DNA from: Oceanobacillus zhaokaii
GTDB taxonomy: Bacteria; Bacillota; Bacilli; Bacillales; Amphibacillaceae
Direction: 5' to 3'
Length of the DNA: 64,000 bases
Assembly: GCF_003352005.1 (NCBI RefSeq)
Contig: NZ_CP024848.1
Location: forward strand, 1,373,001 to 1,437,000
Under the pieces are notes generated by a model. The model was given only the letters and a program-made list of their open reading frames with translations. It was not told the DNA's origin and searched no databases. The translations under genes and the position numbers were made by a program. Positions 35,110-43,151 of the stretch are shown here, in pieces (within the stretch, counting starts at the first letter, position 1; every line of letters begins with the position of its first letter).

Positions 35110-35258
35110 ATCGTTCCTCCAGCTTGATTGGTTGCAAATATATTAGGTTTTGTTGTCTAAAGAGTTAATCTAAGCTTTAATTTCTTACTGATTTAGAATT
35201 CCTATGTATTATTTAGATAAAGTAAGAATTGACATGTGAATTACAATTGCTCTCTGAC

Positions 35259-35380
35259 CGGTCTCCGAAAATACACTTCGCTTTCCGTGGTGGCTGGTGA
35301 GCTTTCTTGTGATGCTGCACTTCGAAGTCTCACCTTGGCCCTTCCTCCCACAGGGGTCTCCGTGTACTTTCTCCGCTGGG
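35259..35380 (+). repeat. Long-hairpin dispersed repeat, copy 2
   Basis: Counterpart of the element at 19585-19708, same orientation: AAAATACACTTCG.. against ..CCGTGTACTTT, with GCTGGTGAGC, GCACTTCGAAGTCTCAC and CTCCGCTGGG shared. An open frame runs through it but is not a gene. Confidence 0.7.
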
Positions 35381-35740
35381 TTGGTGGAAAACCTATCGAC
35401 TTAGGGGTGGCGGACAATCTAAATATCGTAGTTGATTGTGGCGTAGGACAAGAGATGCATGTGGGAATAATAGCACCGGTTGAAGATCCATCGGGATTGA
35501 TTTCCTTAGTAGAAGCAGACCGCGTTGCCCATTTGAAAAGCGACAGTCCATTGCTGCAATCAACATCGCTCTAATCTCGCATTTTATATCAACTATACAC
35601 CTATATGGCGATTTATTTAATCAGCATTGTAAGTCTAACAAATGAAATGGCAGTGGGTCTAGAGAAAAATAAGAGGATGAAGGTATATGTATTGGGAACT
35701 GCTAAGTTTGTTTGTCGAGGGAAAAACTAATAAAAGTTAT
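35381..35740. other. Intergenic DNA after hairpin repeat 2
   Basis: The open frame from the hairpin continues to 35574 without ribosome binding site. Its tail reads smoothly (NIVVDCGVGQEMHVGIIAPV), so a decayed gene fragment cannot be excluded, but no family was recognised. 35575-35740 shows nothing convincing. Confidence 0.3.
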
Positions 35741-35756
35741 TACTGAAACAATATAA

Positions 35757-35785
35757 TTGCAATTGTCCCAAAATATAGAGATAAT
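35757..35785 (+). promoter_or_regulatory. Sigma-A promoter of the IDEAL-domain gene
   Basis: TTGCAA (35757-35762), 17-base spacer, GATAAT (35780-35785), 30 bases before the start codon. Confidence 0.6.
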
Positions 35786-35815
35786 AATGAAAAGGAACAA
35801 AGGGGGTAGTGTTCC

Positions 35816-36052
35816 ATGAAAAAGGAGAAATTAGTTTACCGTTTTTATCGTTATGATGGTGAAGTCCTTTATGCAAGAAGAGAGTTACCGTTTGAGATTA
35901 AATTAACATCTCAACTGATACTGGATGAAATATGTTTCAATTGGAATAAGAAGAAGTTAGAATCGGAGCTCAATCATGCGATCGATACTAATAGCAAGGA
36001 AGCATTTTTAAGGTTAAGCGAATTATATAGAAACTACATTTGGGAGTCATGA
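35816..36052 (+). CDS. Small IDEAL-domain protein
   Basis: A 78-aa protein whose C-terminal half (LILDEICFNWNKKKLESELNHAIDTNSKEAFLRLSELY) fits the IDEAL domain, a short helical module found at the end of several Bacillus proteins such as YpiB and ComK-linked adaptors. The N-terminal half is a short beta-rich segment. ATG follows AAAGGGGGTAG. Own promoter and terminator. Function unknown. Confidence 0.75.
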   Translation: MKKEKLVYRFYRYDGEVLYARRELPFEIKLTSQLILDEICFNWNKKKLESELNHAIDTNSKEAFLRLSELYRNYIWES

Positions 36053-36060
36053 TTGCATTA

Positions 36061-36098
36061 AATGTAAGCCTTGCCATTCAGGCGAGGCTTACGTTTAA
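36061..36098 (+). terminator. Terminator of the IDEAL-domain gene
   Basis: GTAAGCCTTGCC (36064-36075) pairs with GGCGAGGCTTAC (36081-36092) with one wobble; GTTTA follows. Confidence 0.8.
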
Positions 36099-36198
36099 AT
36101 TATATCGAAATTTGAAGTTTTCAGTAGAAATCAGATTAATTTATTTGAAAAATTTGATACAATATTAGTGTAGCATATACATAGGGGAGGAAGACGAT

Positions 36199-37584
36199 AT
36201 GGAATTCCGTATTGAAAAGGATACATTAGGGGAAATAAATGTTCCAGCTGATAAGTTTTGGGGGGCACAAACAGAACGAAGCAAGCAAAACTTTCCAATT
36301 GGTAATGAGAAAATGCCAAAGGAGATTATTGAAGCGTTCGCTATTCTAAAGAAGAGTGCAGCAAAAGTTAATAGTGAGCTTGGTTTACTAGATAGTAAAA
36401 AGGCAGAAGCAATTGCCTACGCAGCAGATCAATTATTAGCGAATAAACTCAATGAACATTTCCCATTAGTCGTATGGCAAACCGGGAGCGGGACACAATC
36501 GAATATGAACGTAAATGAAGTGTTAGCTTTTGTAGGGAATAAATGGTTACAACAAGAGGGAAGTGATTTAGTGCTACATCCAAATGATGATGTAAATAAA
36601 TCACAAAGCTCGAATGATACATATCCAACAGCAATGCATATTGCATTCGTTCTAAAATTAGAAGATGCAGTACTACCAGCAATATTAGTGCTGAAAAATA
36701 CGTTGAAACAAAAAAGTGAAGCATTTCAGGATGTTGTGAAAATCGGACGTACCCATCTTCAAGATGCAACACCATTGACACTTGGGCAAGAGATTAGTGG
36801 CTGGCACCGAATGCTCGAGAAATCAGAGCTATTTATTAAAGAAAGCGTACAGCATTTAAAAGAATTAGCACTCGGCGGTACAGCAGTTGGTACTGGGTTA
36901 AATGCCCATCCAGAGTTTTCAAATCGCGTTGCTAAAACAATTAGTGAATTTACAGGAAAGAATTTCATTTCCGCGGAGAATAAATTTCATTCATTAACGA
37001 GTTATGATGAAGCAGTATATGCGCATGGTGCGTTAAAAGCACTTGCAGCAGATATGATGAAAATAGCAAATGATGTTCGTTGGTTGGCAAGTGGACCACG
37101 TTCCGGTATTGGTGAAATCACAATCCCTGCCAATGAACCGGGTAGTTCAATTATGCCAGGCAAGGTAAACCCTACTCAAAGTGAAGCAGTGACAATGGTT
37201 GCCGCACAAGTAATGGGAAATGATGCAACGATTGGCTTCGCTGCAAGTCAAGGAAATTTCGAATTAAATGTATTTAAACCTGTCATAGCTTATAATTTCC
37301 TGCAATCTTCTCAATTACTAGCAGACAGCATCAGATCTTTTGATGAAAGATGTGCACAGGGTATTGAACCAAATTCTGAACAAATTGATAAAAACCTGCA
37401 TGGATCACTTATGTTAGTTACTGCATTGAATCCACATATAGGTTATGAAAATGCAGCTAAAATTGCTAAAAAAGCATTTAATGATAATTCAACTTTAAAA
37501 GAAGCCGCAGTAAAACTAGAGCTATTAACGGAAGAAGAATTCGACTCATATGTAAAACCAGAGGAAATGACTTATCCCAAATAA
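36199..37584 (+). CDS. fumC: Fumarate hydratase, class II
   Basis: Iron-free fumarase of the TCA cycle (citG in B. subtilis), interconverting fumarate and malate. The 461-aa protein has the full family set: [22 protein letters not shown], the T-H pair in [10 protein letters not shown] and the signature [14 protein letters not shown] 36199 follows AGGGGAGGAAG. Single gene with its own terminator; no clear promoter was fixed. Confidence 0.95.
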   Translation: MEFRIEKDTLGEINVPADKFWGAQTERSKQNFPIGNEKMPKEIIEAFAILKKSAAKVNSELGLLDSKKAEAIAYAADQLLANKLNEHFPLVVWQTGSGTQSNMNVNEVLAFVGNKWLQQEGSDLVLHPNDDVNKSQSSNDTYPTAMHIAFVLKLEDAVLPAILVLKNTLKQKSEAFQDVVKIGRTHLQDATPLTLGQEISGWHRMLEKSELFIKESVQHLKELALGGTAVGTGLNAHPEFSNRVAKTISEFTGKNFISAENKFHSLTSYDEAVYAHGALKALAADMMKIANDVRWLASGPRSGIGEITIPANEPGSSIMPGKVNPTQSEAVTMVAAQVMGNDATIGFAASQGNFELNVFKPVIAYNFLQSSQLLADSIRSFDERCAQGIEPNSEQIDKNLHGSLMLVTALNPHIGYENAAKIAKKAFNDNSTLKEAAVKLELLTEEEFDSYVKPEEMTYPK

Positions 37585-37611
37585 GCGATTCTTGAGCTTC
37601 CTATAGAAATT

Positions 37612-37645
37612 CAAAAAACTCACTATTAATTAGTGAGTTTTTTTG
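37612..37645 (+). terminator. Terminator of fumC
   Basis: AAAACTCACTA (37615-37625) pairs perfectly with TAGTGAGTTTT (37631-37641), with T7 on the right. Confidence 0.92.
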
Positions 37646-37798
37646 GTGGGTAAGCCAGATGGTGGCTGTAATCTAAAAGTTTGGAGACAATATTTATAAT
37701 AGAGGAATTGGAATTCTACCTACAATTTACCAGTTGTTTTTCGTAATAAGTTTTTGTAAACGGTGAACAATAGTATTACAGAAGGAGGTGAGAAACAC

Positions 37799-37999
37799 AT
37801 GGCTAATAACAATTCTAACCAATTACTAGTACCAGGAGTGCAACAAGCACTTGACCAAATGAAATATGAAATTGCTCAAGAATTTGGAGTAAACTTAGGC
37901 GCTGATACAACTTCACGTGCGAATGGATCTGTTGGTGGAGAAATCACTAAACGTCTAGTAGCGACTGCTCAACAACAACTTAACGGTGGTCAATTCTAA
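37799..37999 (+). CDS. Alpha/beta-type small acid-soluble spore protein
   Basis: A 66-aa SASP that coats and protects spore DNA and is degraded by the GPR protease on germination. The two conserved SASP segments are visible: [20 protein letters not shown] (with the GPR cleavage site at YEIA) and [21 protein letters not shown] 37799 follows GAAGGAGGTGAG, a very strong ribosome binding site; the frame open to 37763 is upstream noise. Expected forespore sigma-G control; no convincing sigma-G promoter was found. Confidence 0.95.
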   Translation: MANNNSNQLLVPGVQQALDQMKYEIAQEFGVNLGADTTSRANGSVGGEITKRLVATAQQQLNGGQF

Positions 38000-38010
38000 A
38001 TAAATATGGC

Positions 38011-38045
38011 TAGAGGATAGGGCACAGTCCTATCCTCTATATTAT
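38011..38045 (+). terminator. Terminator of the SASP gene
   Basis: TAGAGGATAGG (38011-38021) pairs with CCTATCCTCTA (38029-38039); the following tract is AT-rich rather than pure T. Confidence 0.8.
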
Positions 38046-38055
38046 TACATATAAA

Positions 38056-38085
38056 CGAAAAAGAGGCGACTACGCCGCCTCTTTG
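38056..38085 (-). terminator. Terminator of msmX
   Basis: AAGAGGCG (38061-38068) pairs with CGCCTCTT (38076-38083); on the minus strand Ts follow. It lies 70 bases after the msmX stop. Confidence 0.8.
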
Positions 38086-38155
38086 TCCACATCTAGAAGC
38101 TAGACTAGAACTATAGTGACTTGCTACATTCATATGCTCTCCCAATTCTTACGTG

Positions 38156-39253
38156 CTATTTAATTCTTAACTCAGATTCTGAATCAAAGAAATGTACTTT
38201 ATTCATATCGAATGCAAGATCCAGATTCTCTCCACCTTTGATATCGGATCTCGAATCAACTCTTGCGATAAAATCTTGATTGTCTACAGAAGTATAAAGA
38301 TAAGATTCCGCCCCCATTAATTCAGCAACGTCAATCTTTGTTGTTATTTTTGTATCTGGATTTGCATCGATAAATAACTGTTCATCATGAATATCCTCGG
38401 GACGAATTCCTAAAATGATCTCCTTGCCAATATATCCATTAGTGCGAAGGACCTTTAATTTCCCTTCTGGTACTTTTACTTTTACATTCCCCATTACAAA
38501 ATGACTTTCATCTAATTTTCCATTTAAGAAGTTCATAGAAGGGGAACCAATGAAACCGCCAACAAATACATTATCTGGAAAATCATAAACATCTTTTGGT
38601 GCGCCAATTTGCTGAATTAAGCCATCCTTCATAACAACAAGTCGGGTTGCCATTGTCATTGCCTCTGTCTGGTCATGTGTTACATAGATTGTCGTTGTTT
38701 GTAAACGCTGATGCAGTTTTTGAATTTCGGAACGCATTTGCACCCTTAATTTTGCATCCAAGTTTGATAATGGTTCATCCATTAAGAATACTTTCGCATC
38801 CCTTACGATGGCACGTCCAAGTGCAACACGCTGACGTTGCCCACCAGATAAAGCTTTTGGCTTACGATCTAAATAAGATTCAAGACCTAAAATTTTCGCA
38901 GCATTATTCACGCGTTGATCAATTTCTTCTTTTTTAAATTTGCGTAATTTCAATCCAAATGCCATGTTATCATACACATTCATATGCGGATATAATGCAT
39001 AATTTTGGAAAACCATTGCAATATCCCGGTCTTTTGGTGCAACATCATTCATTTTCTTTTCATCGATATATAATGATCCGTCGGAAATTTCTTCAAGACC
39101 CGCAATCATTCGAAGGGTTGTTGATTTACCACATCCAGATGGACCAACAAATACAATAAATTCCTTATCCTGAATATGTAAATTAAAGTCGTTTACTGCA
39201 ATCACGTTTTTATCGTATCTTTTTTGGATATTCTCTAAAACTAACTCAGCCAT
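38156..39253 (-). CDS. msmX: Multi-sugar ABC importer ATPase MsmX
   Basis: A 365-aa ATPase of the MalK/UgpC type. It has Walker A GPSGCGKST, Q-loop MVFQNYALYPHM, signature LSGGQRQRVALGRA, Walker B VFLMDEPLSNLD, and a C-terminal TOBE regulatory domain (about 240-365). Length and sequence match B. subtilis MsmX, a shared ATPase that powers several sugar importers; as there, it is not next to permease genes. ATG 39253 is preceded by GGAGGAGAG. A cre-like site lies just upstream. Confidence 0.92.
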   Translation of the reverse strand: MAELVLENIQKRYDKNVIAVNDFNLHIQDKEFIVFVGPSGCGKSTTLRMIAGLEEISDGSLYIDEKKMNDVAPKDRDIAMVFQNYALYPHMNVYDNMAFGLKLRKFKKEEIDQRVNNAAKILGLESYLDRKPKALSGGQRQRVALGRAIVRDAKVFLMDEPLSNLDAKLRVQMRSEIQKLHQRLQTTTIYVTHDQTEAMTMATRLVVMKDGLIQQIGAPKDVYDFPDNVFVGGFIGSPSMNFLNGKLDESHFVMGNVKVKVPEGKLKVLRTNGYIGKEIILGIRPEDIHDEQLFIDANPDTKITTKIDVAELMGAESYLYTSVDNQDFIARVDSRSDIKGGENLDLAFDMNKVHFFDSESELRIK

Positions 39254-39270
39254 TATTCTCTCCTCCAGTT

Positions 39271-39284
39271 TGTAAGCGTTTTAT
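39271..39284 (-). promoter_or_regulatory. cre-like CcpA site upstream of msmX
   Basis: On the minus strand ATAAAACGCTTACA fits the cre consensus TGWNANCGNTNWCA at all positions but the first two. It lies 18 bases before the msmX start, where bound CcpA would block transcription. Confidence 0.45.
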
Positions 39285-39339
39285 TTATTGTATAATAAAT
39301 AGTCTGGATAGGAAATGGACAGGGTGCACAAATATATGC

Positions 39340-40224
39340 CTAATCTCTGTGCATAATCGACAATAACCCTAAATAAACGATGATTGCCTGATCGAATTGC
39401 CGGATGTCAATACCGGTTCTCTCTCTGAATTTGTCCAAACGATACTGTAAACTATTACGATGCATATGTAAGGTTTTTGCAGCAACAGATGTATTTAAAT
39501 TACATTGGATAAATGTTCTTAATGTATGCAGCAATTCTTTATCTGTAACTAGATCCTTAAAAATAACCATAATGACATCATCTCGGAAGCTTTCATCAGT
39601 CCTGTCAATAAATCCATGAATAATCGCATCCAAATATGTAATCACCGGTTTCTCAGAATAGGAAAATGCTTGTTCACTGCTCGCTAAAAAAGTAGTATAT
39701 AATTGCTTTAGATTGAATAAGTTATCTAAAGAAGGACCAACGTAAAATTTGATGTTCACATAGAGATCACTCATTAAAATATCGATAATTTGTTCATAAG
39801 ATATAAACTCGGCAGAATCGCTTAGCTCTTCAATGATAATACCTTCATACTGATTTTCCCAAATGATAGGGACTGATTTAGTGAAGAAATCTTGAATTGC
39901 TTCTTTAAATTGCAGTGGTTTCATTTGGTTTTTTGTAATTTTAAAATAGACAAGGCGAAATGGTGATACGACTTCATCCTTGTTATTTTCCTTCAGCCTG
40001 CTTTCCCATAGCTGTTCTTCCAATGTTGGTTCCGGAATTGTAATTGAGTATGGCGTAAGAAAAGCCGATAAAAGTGCTATATCTCGAGTAGACAATTCTT
40101 GATTGTCAATTCCAATAATGTCTTGATTGGATGTAATAAACCACTGATAATTATCTGGAATATTGCCTTGATTGTTTTGAAAAATAAATAAAGTCGAAAA
40201 AATTTTCCGCAGTTCATTTAACAT
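39340..40224 (-). CDS. PucR/CdaR-type transcriptional regulator
   Basis: A 294-aa regulator whose C-terminus has the PucR-family helix-turn-helix (NLNTSVAAKTLHMHRNSLQYRLDKFRERTG, about 235-270). The N-terminal two thirds do not match a sensor family I can name. Related B. subtilis regulators control catabolic genes such as purine or glycerate use. Target unknown; the divergent neighbour yheA and downstream msmX are candidates. ATG 40224 is chosen because AAAGGAG precedes it; the ATG at 40242 lies upstream of that site. Confidence 0.8.
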   Translation of the reverse strand: MLNELRKIFSTLFIFQNNQGNIPDNYQWFITSNQDIIGIDNQELSTRDIALLSAFLTPYSITIPEPTLEEQLWESRLKENNKDEVVSPFRLVYFKITKNQMKPLQFKEAIQDFFTKSVPIIWENQYEGIIIEELSDSAEFISYEQIIDILMSDLYVNIKFYVGPSLDNLFNLKQLYTTFLASSEQAFSYSEKPVITYLDAIIHGFIDRTDESFRDDVIMVIFKDLVTDKELLHTLRTFIQCNLNTSVAAKTLHMHRNSLQYRLDKFRERTGIDIRQFDQAIIVYLGLLSIMHRD

Positions 40225-40402
40225 AGAAAAACTCCTTTTCATCAGCCATTCATACTAGAAATTTTTATTTTATTAGCAATTAGCAAGAAGATAATTGATT
40301 TATTGTTATTATTTATTGGTTCATGACTGTTAGCAAATGCTATACATATTTTCTTTCATTTGCTATATTAAACCTATAGTTAAAACTTAAGGAGGTAAGA
40401 TT

Positions 40403-40759
40403 ATGTCTAATATTCATGATAAAGCACATGGTTTAGAAAAAGCAATCAGTGAGAGTGAAGAATTCCAAAAATTAAAATCAGCTTTTGAAACAGTAATGAA
40501 GAATCCTGAAACAAAGCAAATGTTTGATGAATTCCGCGATACACAAATTAGATTACAGGAAAAACAAATGCAGGGCTTAGAAATAACCGAGGAAGAAATT
40601 GAAACAGCTCGTAAAGTGGTTGAGTTAGTACAGAGAAATCAAGATATTTCCACGTTAATGGAAGAAGAGCAAAAGGTAAATCAATTAATCAATGATATCA
40701 GCCGAATTATTACAAGCCCACTAGAGGGACTTTATGGTAATTCAAATAATGTTAACTAA
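40403..40759 (+). CDS. yheA: YheA (UPF0342, YlbF/YmcA-like helical protein)
   Basis: A 118-aa all-helical cytoplasmic protein matching B. subtilis YheA along its full length (SEEFQKLKSAFETVMKNPET, MFDEFRDTQIRLQEKQMQG, PLEGLYG). Related to YlbF/YmcA, helical proteins linked to RNase Y. Its own function is not established. ATG 40403 follows AAGGAGGTAAG. Confidence 0.9.
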   Translation: MSNIHDKAHGLEKAISESEEFQKLKSAFETVMKNPETKQMFDEFRDTQIRLQEKQMQGLEITEEEIETARKVVELVQRNQDISTLMEEEQKVNQLINDISRIITSPLEGLYGNSNNVN

Positions 40760-40789
40760 GCAGCTGCAGAAAAAAGCAGAAATACAATA

Positions 40790-40970
40790 AGTAGGTAAGA
40801 AAGTAAACGACTTTCTTACTTGGGCCTACAGGATGTAGGTCAGTTCGATGCTACAATGGTTTTCGATGGGGTGATTAATCGCAGTCCCAGGGCGTCGCGT
40901 TATTAACCGAATTTCCCCTAAGGCTGTCACCCAAAGGTTTGGTTAAACCTTAGCTTCGAAAATTACTAAA
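40790..40970 (+). repeat. Dispersed intergenic element, copy E (long composite form)
   Basis: The left end (GTAGGTAAGAAAGT..ACTTTCTTACT) and right end (CTAAGGCTGTCACCCAAAGG, TTTGGTTAAACCTTAGCTT) match the short copies, but the core GCATAAGTGCAA is replaced by about 100 bases (40820-40918) with its own structure: CCTACAGGATGTAGG hairpin, GTCAGTTCGATG, TCCCAGGGCGTCGCG and TTATTAACCGAATTTCCC. It lies between convergent yheA and yhzD. Confidence 0.8.
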
Positions 40971-41200
40971 TTGTGATTTATTGTCTGTACTTACGATGAT
41001 GTCGATTAAGGTTCAAATATAGAAGCTAGAATGAATTTAGGAAGGCGCAGTTCCAATGTTTGACTCCAGGATTGGATCTTATTTACGCCATATACTCCCT
41101 TCGTCTTACTTTCAAAAATTTACACCTTTTCGTTTAAGGCTGAATAAATCGTAGTTTAAATATCCACTTATTCATACTGCCTTGATAACACATCCAAGTA
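40971..41200. other. Unassigned intergenic sequence before a strong terminator
   Basis: No ORF with a ribosome binding site is seen. Because it ends in a strong plus-strand terminator, a small RNA is possible, but no good promoter could be fixed. Confidence 0.25.
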
Positions 41201-41238
41201 AAAGGAGCTTAGCATTTATTGGCTAAGCTCCTTTTTTA
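41201..41238. terminator. Strong terminator between yheA and yhzD
   Basis: AAAGGAGCTTAGC (41201-41213) pairs perfectly with GCTAAGCTCCTTT (41222-41234), then TTT. It may serve yhzD on the minus strand and any plus-strand transcript. Confidence 0.88.
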
Positions 41239-41311
41239 ATGCTGTGTTCTAAATACCAGTTGATATAAATAGAGATATTATAGCGCTTTATTCTATTCTT
41301 TTTCGTTGATA

Positions 41312-41497
41312 TTAGCGTTGAAACAGCACTAGTTTACCATCGGCTGTTACACAACGATGTGTATGCTCATTAAATTCTAACTCCTTCAGTTTATTTAAGC
41401 CAATCTCCTTGGCCTCGGAATTATCTGTTGCGGAGAATGATTTATCATATAATTTCTTTCCTGACTTATCGAATACCGTCAAAAAATAATCAGCCAT
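41312..41497 (-). CDS. yhzD: YhzD-like small protein
   Basis: A 61-aa protein (DYFLTVFDKSGKKLYDKSF, HTHRCVTADGKLVLFQR) of the YhzD family of short Bacillus proteins of unknown function. The position near yheA also matches B. subtilis. ATG 41497 follows AAGGGGGAAG on the minus strand. Confidence 0.8.
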   Translation of the reverse strand: MADYFLTVFDKSGKKLYDKSFSATDNSEAKEIGLNKLKELEFNEHTHRCVTADGKLVLFQR

Positions 41498-41594
41498 CCT
41501 ATTTCTTCCCCCTTAAAAAATGAAAGCGTTTCATTATTATTTAATTATAAGTGATTAAGAATACAATGTGAAATAAAATTAACATTTAATTCCC

Positions 41595-41623
41595 TTGACA
41601 ATAGACGAAATAAAAAGTAAATT
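41595..41623 (+). promoter_or_regulatory. Sigma-A promoter of the HTH/membrane pair
   Basis: Consensus TTGACA (41595-41600), 17-base spacer, TAAATT (41618-41623). Confidence 0.65.
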
Positions 41624-41633
41624 TATATTGAAA

Positions 41634-41649
41634 GTAAAGTGGGCTTTAC
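41634..41649. promoter_or_regulatory. Possible operator: GTAAAG-TGGG-CTTTAC
   Basis: A 6-bp perfect inverted repeat just after the promoter and 20 bases before the HTH gene; suitable for autoregulation by the Xre protein. Confidence 0.35.
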
Positions 41650-41668
41650 ATTATGAAAAGGAGATATA

Positions 41669-41878
41669 ATGAAAACGCTAATTCGTGAATATCGAACGAA
41701 AATGAATATTACACAGGAAGAACTCTCGCAAATATTAAAAGTATCTAGGCAAACCGTTATATCGCTGGAAAAAGGGAAGTATAAGCCATCTTTAGTATTG
41801 GCACATAAGCTTGCACAAACATTTGGATGCACGATTGAGGAGTTATTTATATTTGAAGGAGATGAGAATATTGAGTGA
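41669..41878 (+). CDS. Xre-family HTH regulator (YozG-like)
   Basis: A 69-aa protein that is a single Cro/C1 helix-turn-helix (REYRTKMNITQEELSQILKV, SRQTVISLEKGKYKPS) plus a short acidic tail. Regulators of this size often pair with a small membrane protein, as here: the next ORF overlaps by 8 bases. Targets unknown, perhaps its own operon and the downstream ABC exporter. Confidence 0.85.
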   Translation: MKTLIREYRTKMNITQEELSQILKVSRQTVISLEKGKYKPSLVLAHKLAQTFGCTIEELFIFEGDENIE

Positions 41879-42185
41879 ATCTTTTTTAGAGAACCCATAT
41901 TTAATCCTCTTATTTCCTGGTTTGTATTTGATGTACATTATTATGTTTCTTGTGATACGCCGGATTGGTAAAAGAAAACATCTGTTCGATGAACGGTATA
42001 AACAAGAAAATAGTAATGCGAAAGCGAGAGGCTATGAAACGACAACGATAATTTTATTACTTGCATGGCCAATTATTATTATGTTTGACGGCATCGGGTT
42101 TAGTTTCTTTTTATTATCCATCATTTTTGTGCTTCATAATTTAAGCTATTTATTTGCTTCTATTTATTATTCAACACGAGAATAA
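41871..42185 (+). CDS. Small membrane protein paired with Xre regulator
   Basis: A 104-aa protein with three hydrophobic segments (PYLILLFPGLYLMYIIMFLVI; TTIILLLAWPIIIMFDGIGF; SFFLLSIIFVLHNLSYLFA). The likely start is TTG 41871, 9 bases after AAGGAG; an ATG at 41862 abuts the same site. Similar Xre-membrane pairs (YozG neighbours, DUF-type) are common in Bacillus. Function unknown. Confidence 0.65.
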   Translation: MSESFLENPYLILLFPGLYLMYIIMFLVIRRIGKRKHLFDERYKQENSNAKARGYETTTIILLLAWPIIIMFDGIGFSFFLLSIIFVLHNLSYLFASIYYSTRE

Positions 42186-42251
42186 ATAAAAAATATGAAA
42201 TGAAACCATTAACTGATTTTAACGTATGAAACAATGGAAGGGGAGAGTATA

Positions 42252-43151
42252 TTGACATTATTATTAGAGAACGTAACAAAACGCTTTGGTGAGCATACTG
42301 CGGTTAACAATCTTTCGCTAGAGATTCCTGAGAGGGAGATGTTCGGCTTTCTAGGCGGAAATGGTGCAGGGAAGACGACAACCTTTCGAATGATCCTTGG
42401 ATTATTGGATAAATCCGCTGGTGAAATCTCTTGGAATGGCGAACAGATCAATTATGAAAAGAGCAATATAATTGGCTATTTGCCTGAGGAAAGGGGACTC
42501 TATCCAAAGCTTAAAGTAAAAGAACAGATAATATATTTGGGTAGATTACGCGGAATGAAAAAACAGGAAATAGTATCTGAATTAGAAAAATGGCTAGAAC
42601 GTTTCAAGGTGCCGGAGTACATGGATAAGAAGGTAGAGGAATTATCGAAAGGAAACCAACAAAAGATCCAGTTTATTTCCGCTGTCATCCATAAGCCAAA
42701 ACTATTGATACTGGATGAACCATTTTCTGGGTTAGATCCTGTTAATGTAGAAATGCTGAAGGAAGCGGTACTTGATGTGAAAGAAAGCGGAACATCAATT
42801 GTATTTTCTTCACATCAAATGGACCATGTTGAGGAAATGTGTGAGCATTTATGTATTTTGCAAAAGGGAAAACCTGTTGTTCAGGGTGCTTTGCGGAAAA
42901 TTAAACGTTCATTTGGTAAGAAAAATCTCGTTGTACATGCGGATGAATCATTAGAATTTTTAAAAGAATTTCCTGGTGTTGTAAACTACAAAAAAGTAAT
43001 GGACGGCTGTAAATTACAAATCGAAGAAGAAGCAGTATCACAGGAAATATTACAGGCTCTGCAAGGAAAAGGATTTATTCGTAAATTCGAGCTAGAAGAA
43101 CCTTCATTGAATGACATCTTTATCGAGAAAGTAGGTGCTTCTTATGAATAA
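42252..43151 (+). CDS. yhaQ: ABC transporter ATP-binding protein YhaQ (NatA-like)
   Basis: A 299-aa ATPase: Walker A GGNGAGKTT, signature LSKGNQQKIQF, Walker B LLILDEPFSGLD, and an extra C-terminal domain of about 80 residues as in NatA-like exporters. The best start is TTG 42252, 6 bases after AAGGGGAG. The neighbouring permease and gene order match B. subtilis yhaQ-yhaP. NatAB-type pairs export Na+ or drugs; substrate here unknown. Confidence 0.88.
   Translation: MTLLLENVTKRFGEHTAVNNLSLEIPEREMFGFLGGNGAGKTTTFRMILGLLDKSAGEISWNGEQINYEKSNIIGYLPEERGLYPKLKVKEQIIYLGRLRGMKKQEIVSELEKWLERFKVPEYMDKKVEELSKGNQQKIQFISAVIHKPKLLILDEPFSGLDPVNVEMLKEAVLDVKESGTSIVFSSHQMDHVEEMCEHLCILQKGKPVVQGALRKIKRSFGKKNLVVHADESLEFLKEFPGVVNYKKVMDGCKLQIEEEAVSQEILQALQGKGFIRKFELEEPSLNDIFIEKVGASYE

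Noticed and set aside
35236..35574. 112-aa plus-strand ORF
   Set aside because: First half is the long-hairpin repeat; no ribosome binding site. The tail is noted as a possible remnant but not called a gene.
36150..36181. TTGATA/TATACA as fumC promoter
   Set aside because: The start point would fall within the ribosome binding site; alternatives lacked a -35.
41521..41534. TGAAAGCGTTTCAT upstream of yhzD as a cre site
   Set aside because: One base shorter than the cre spacing; the right half is out of register with TGWNANCGNTNWCA.
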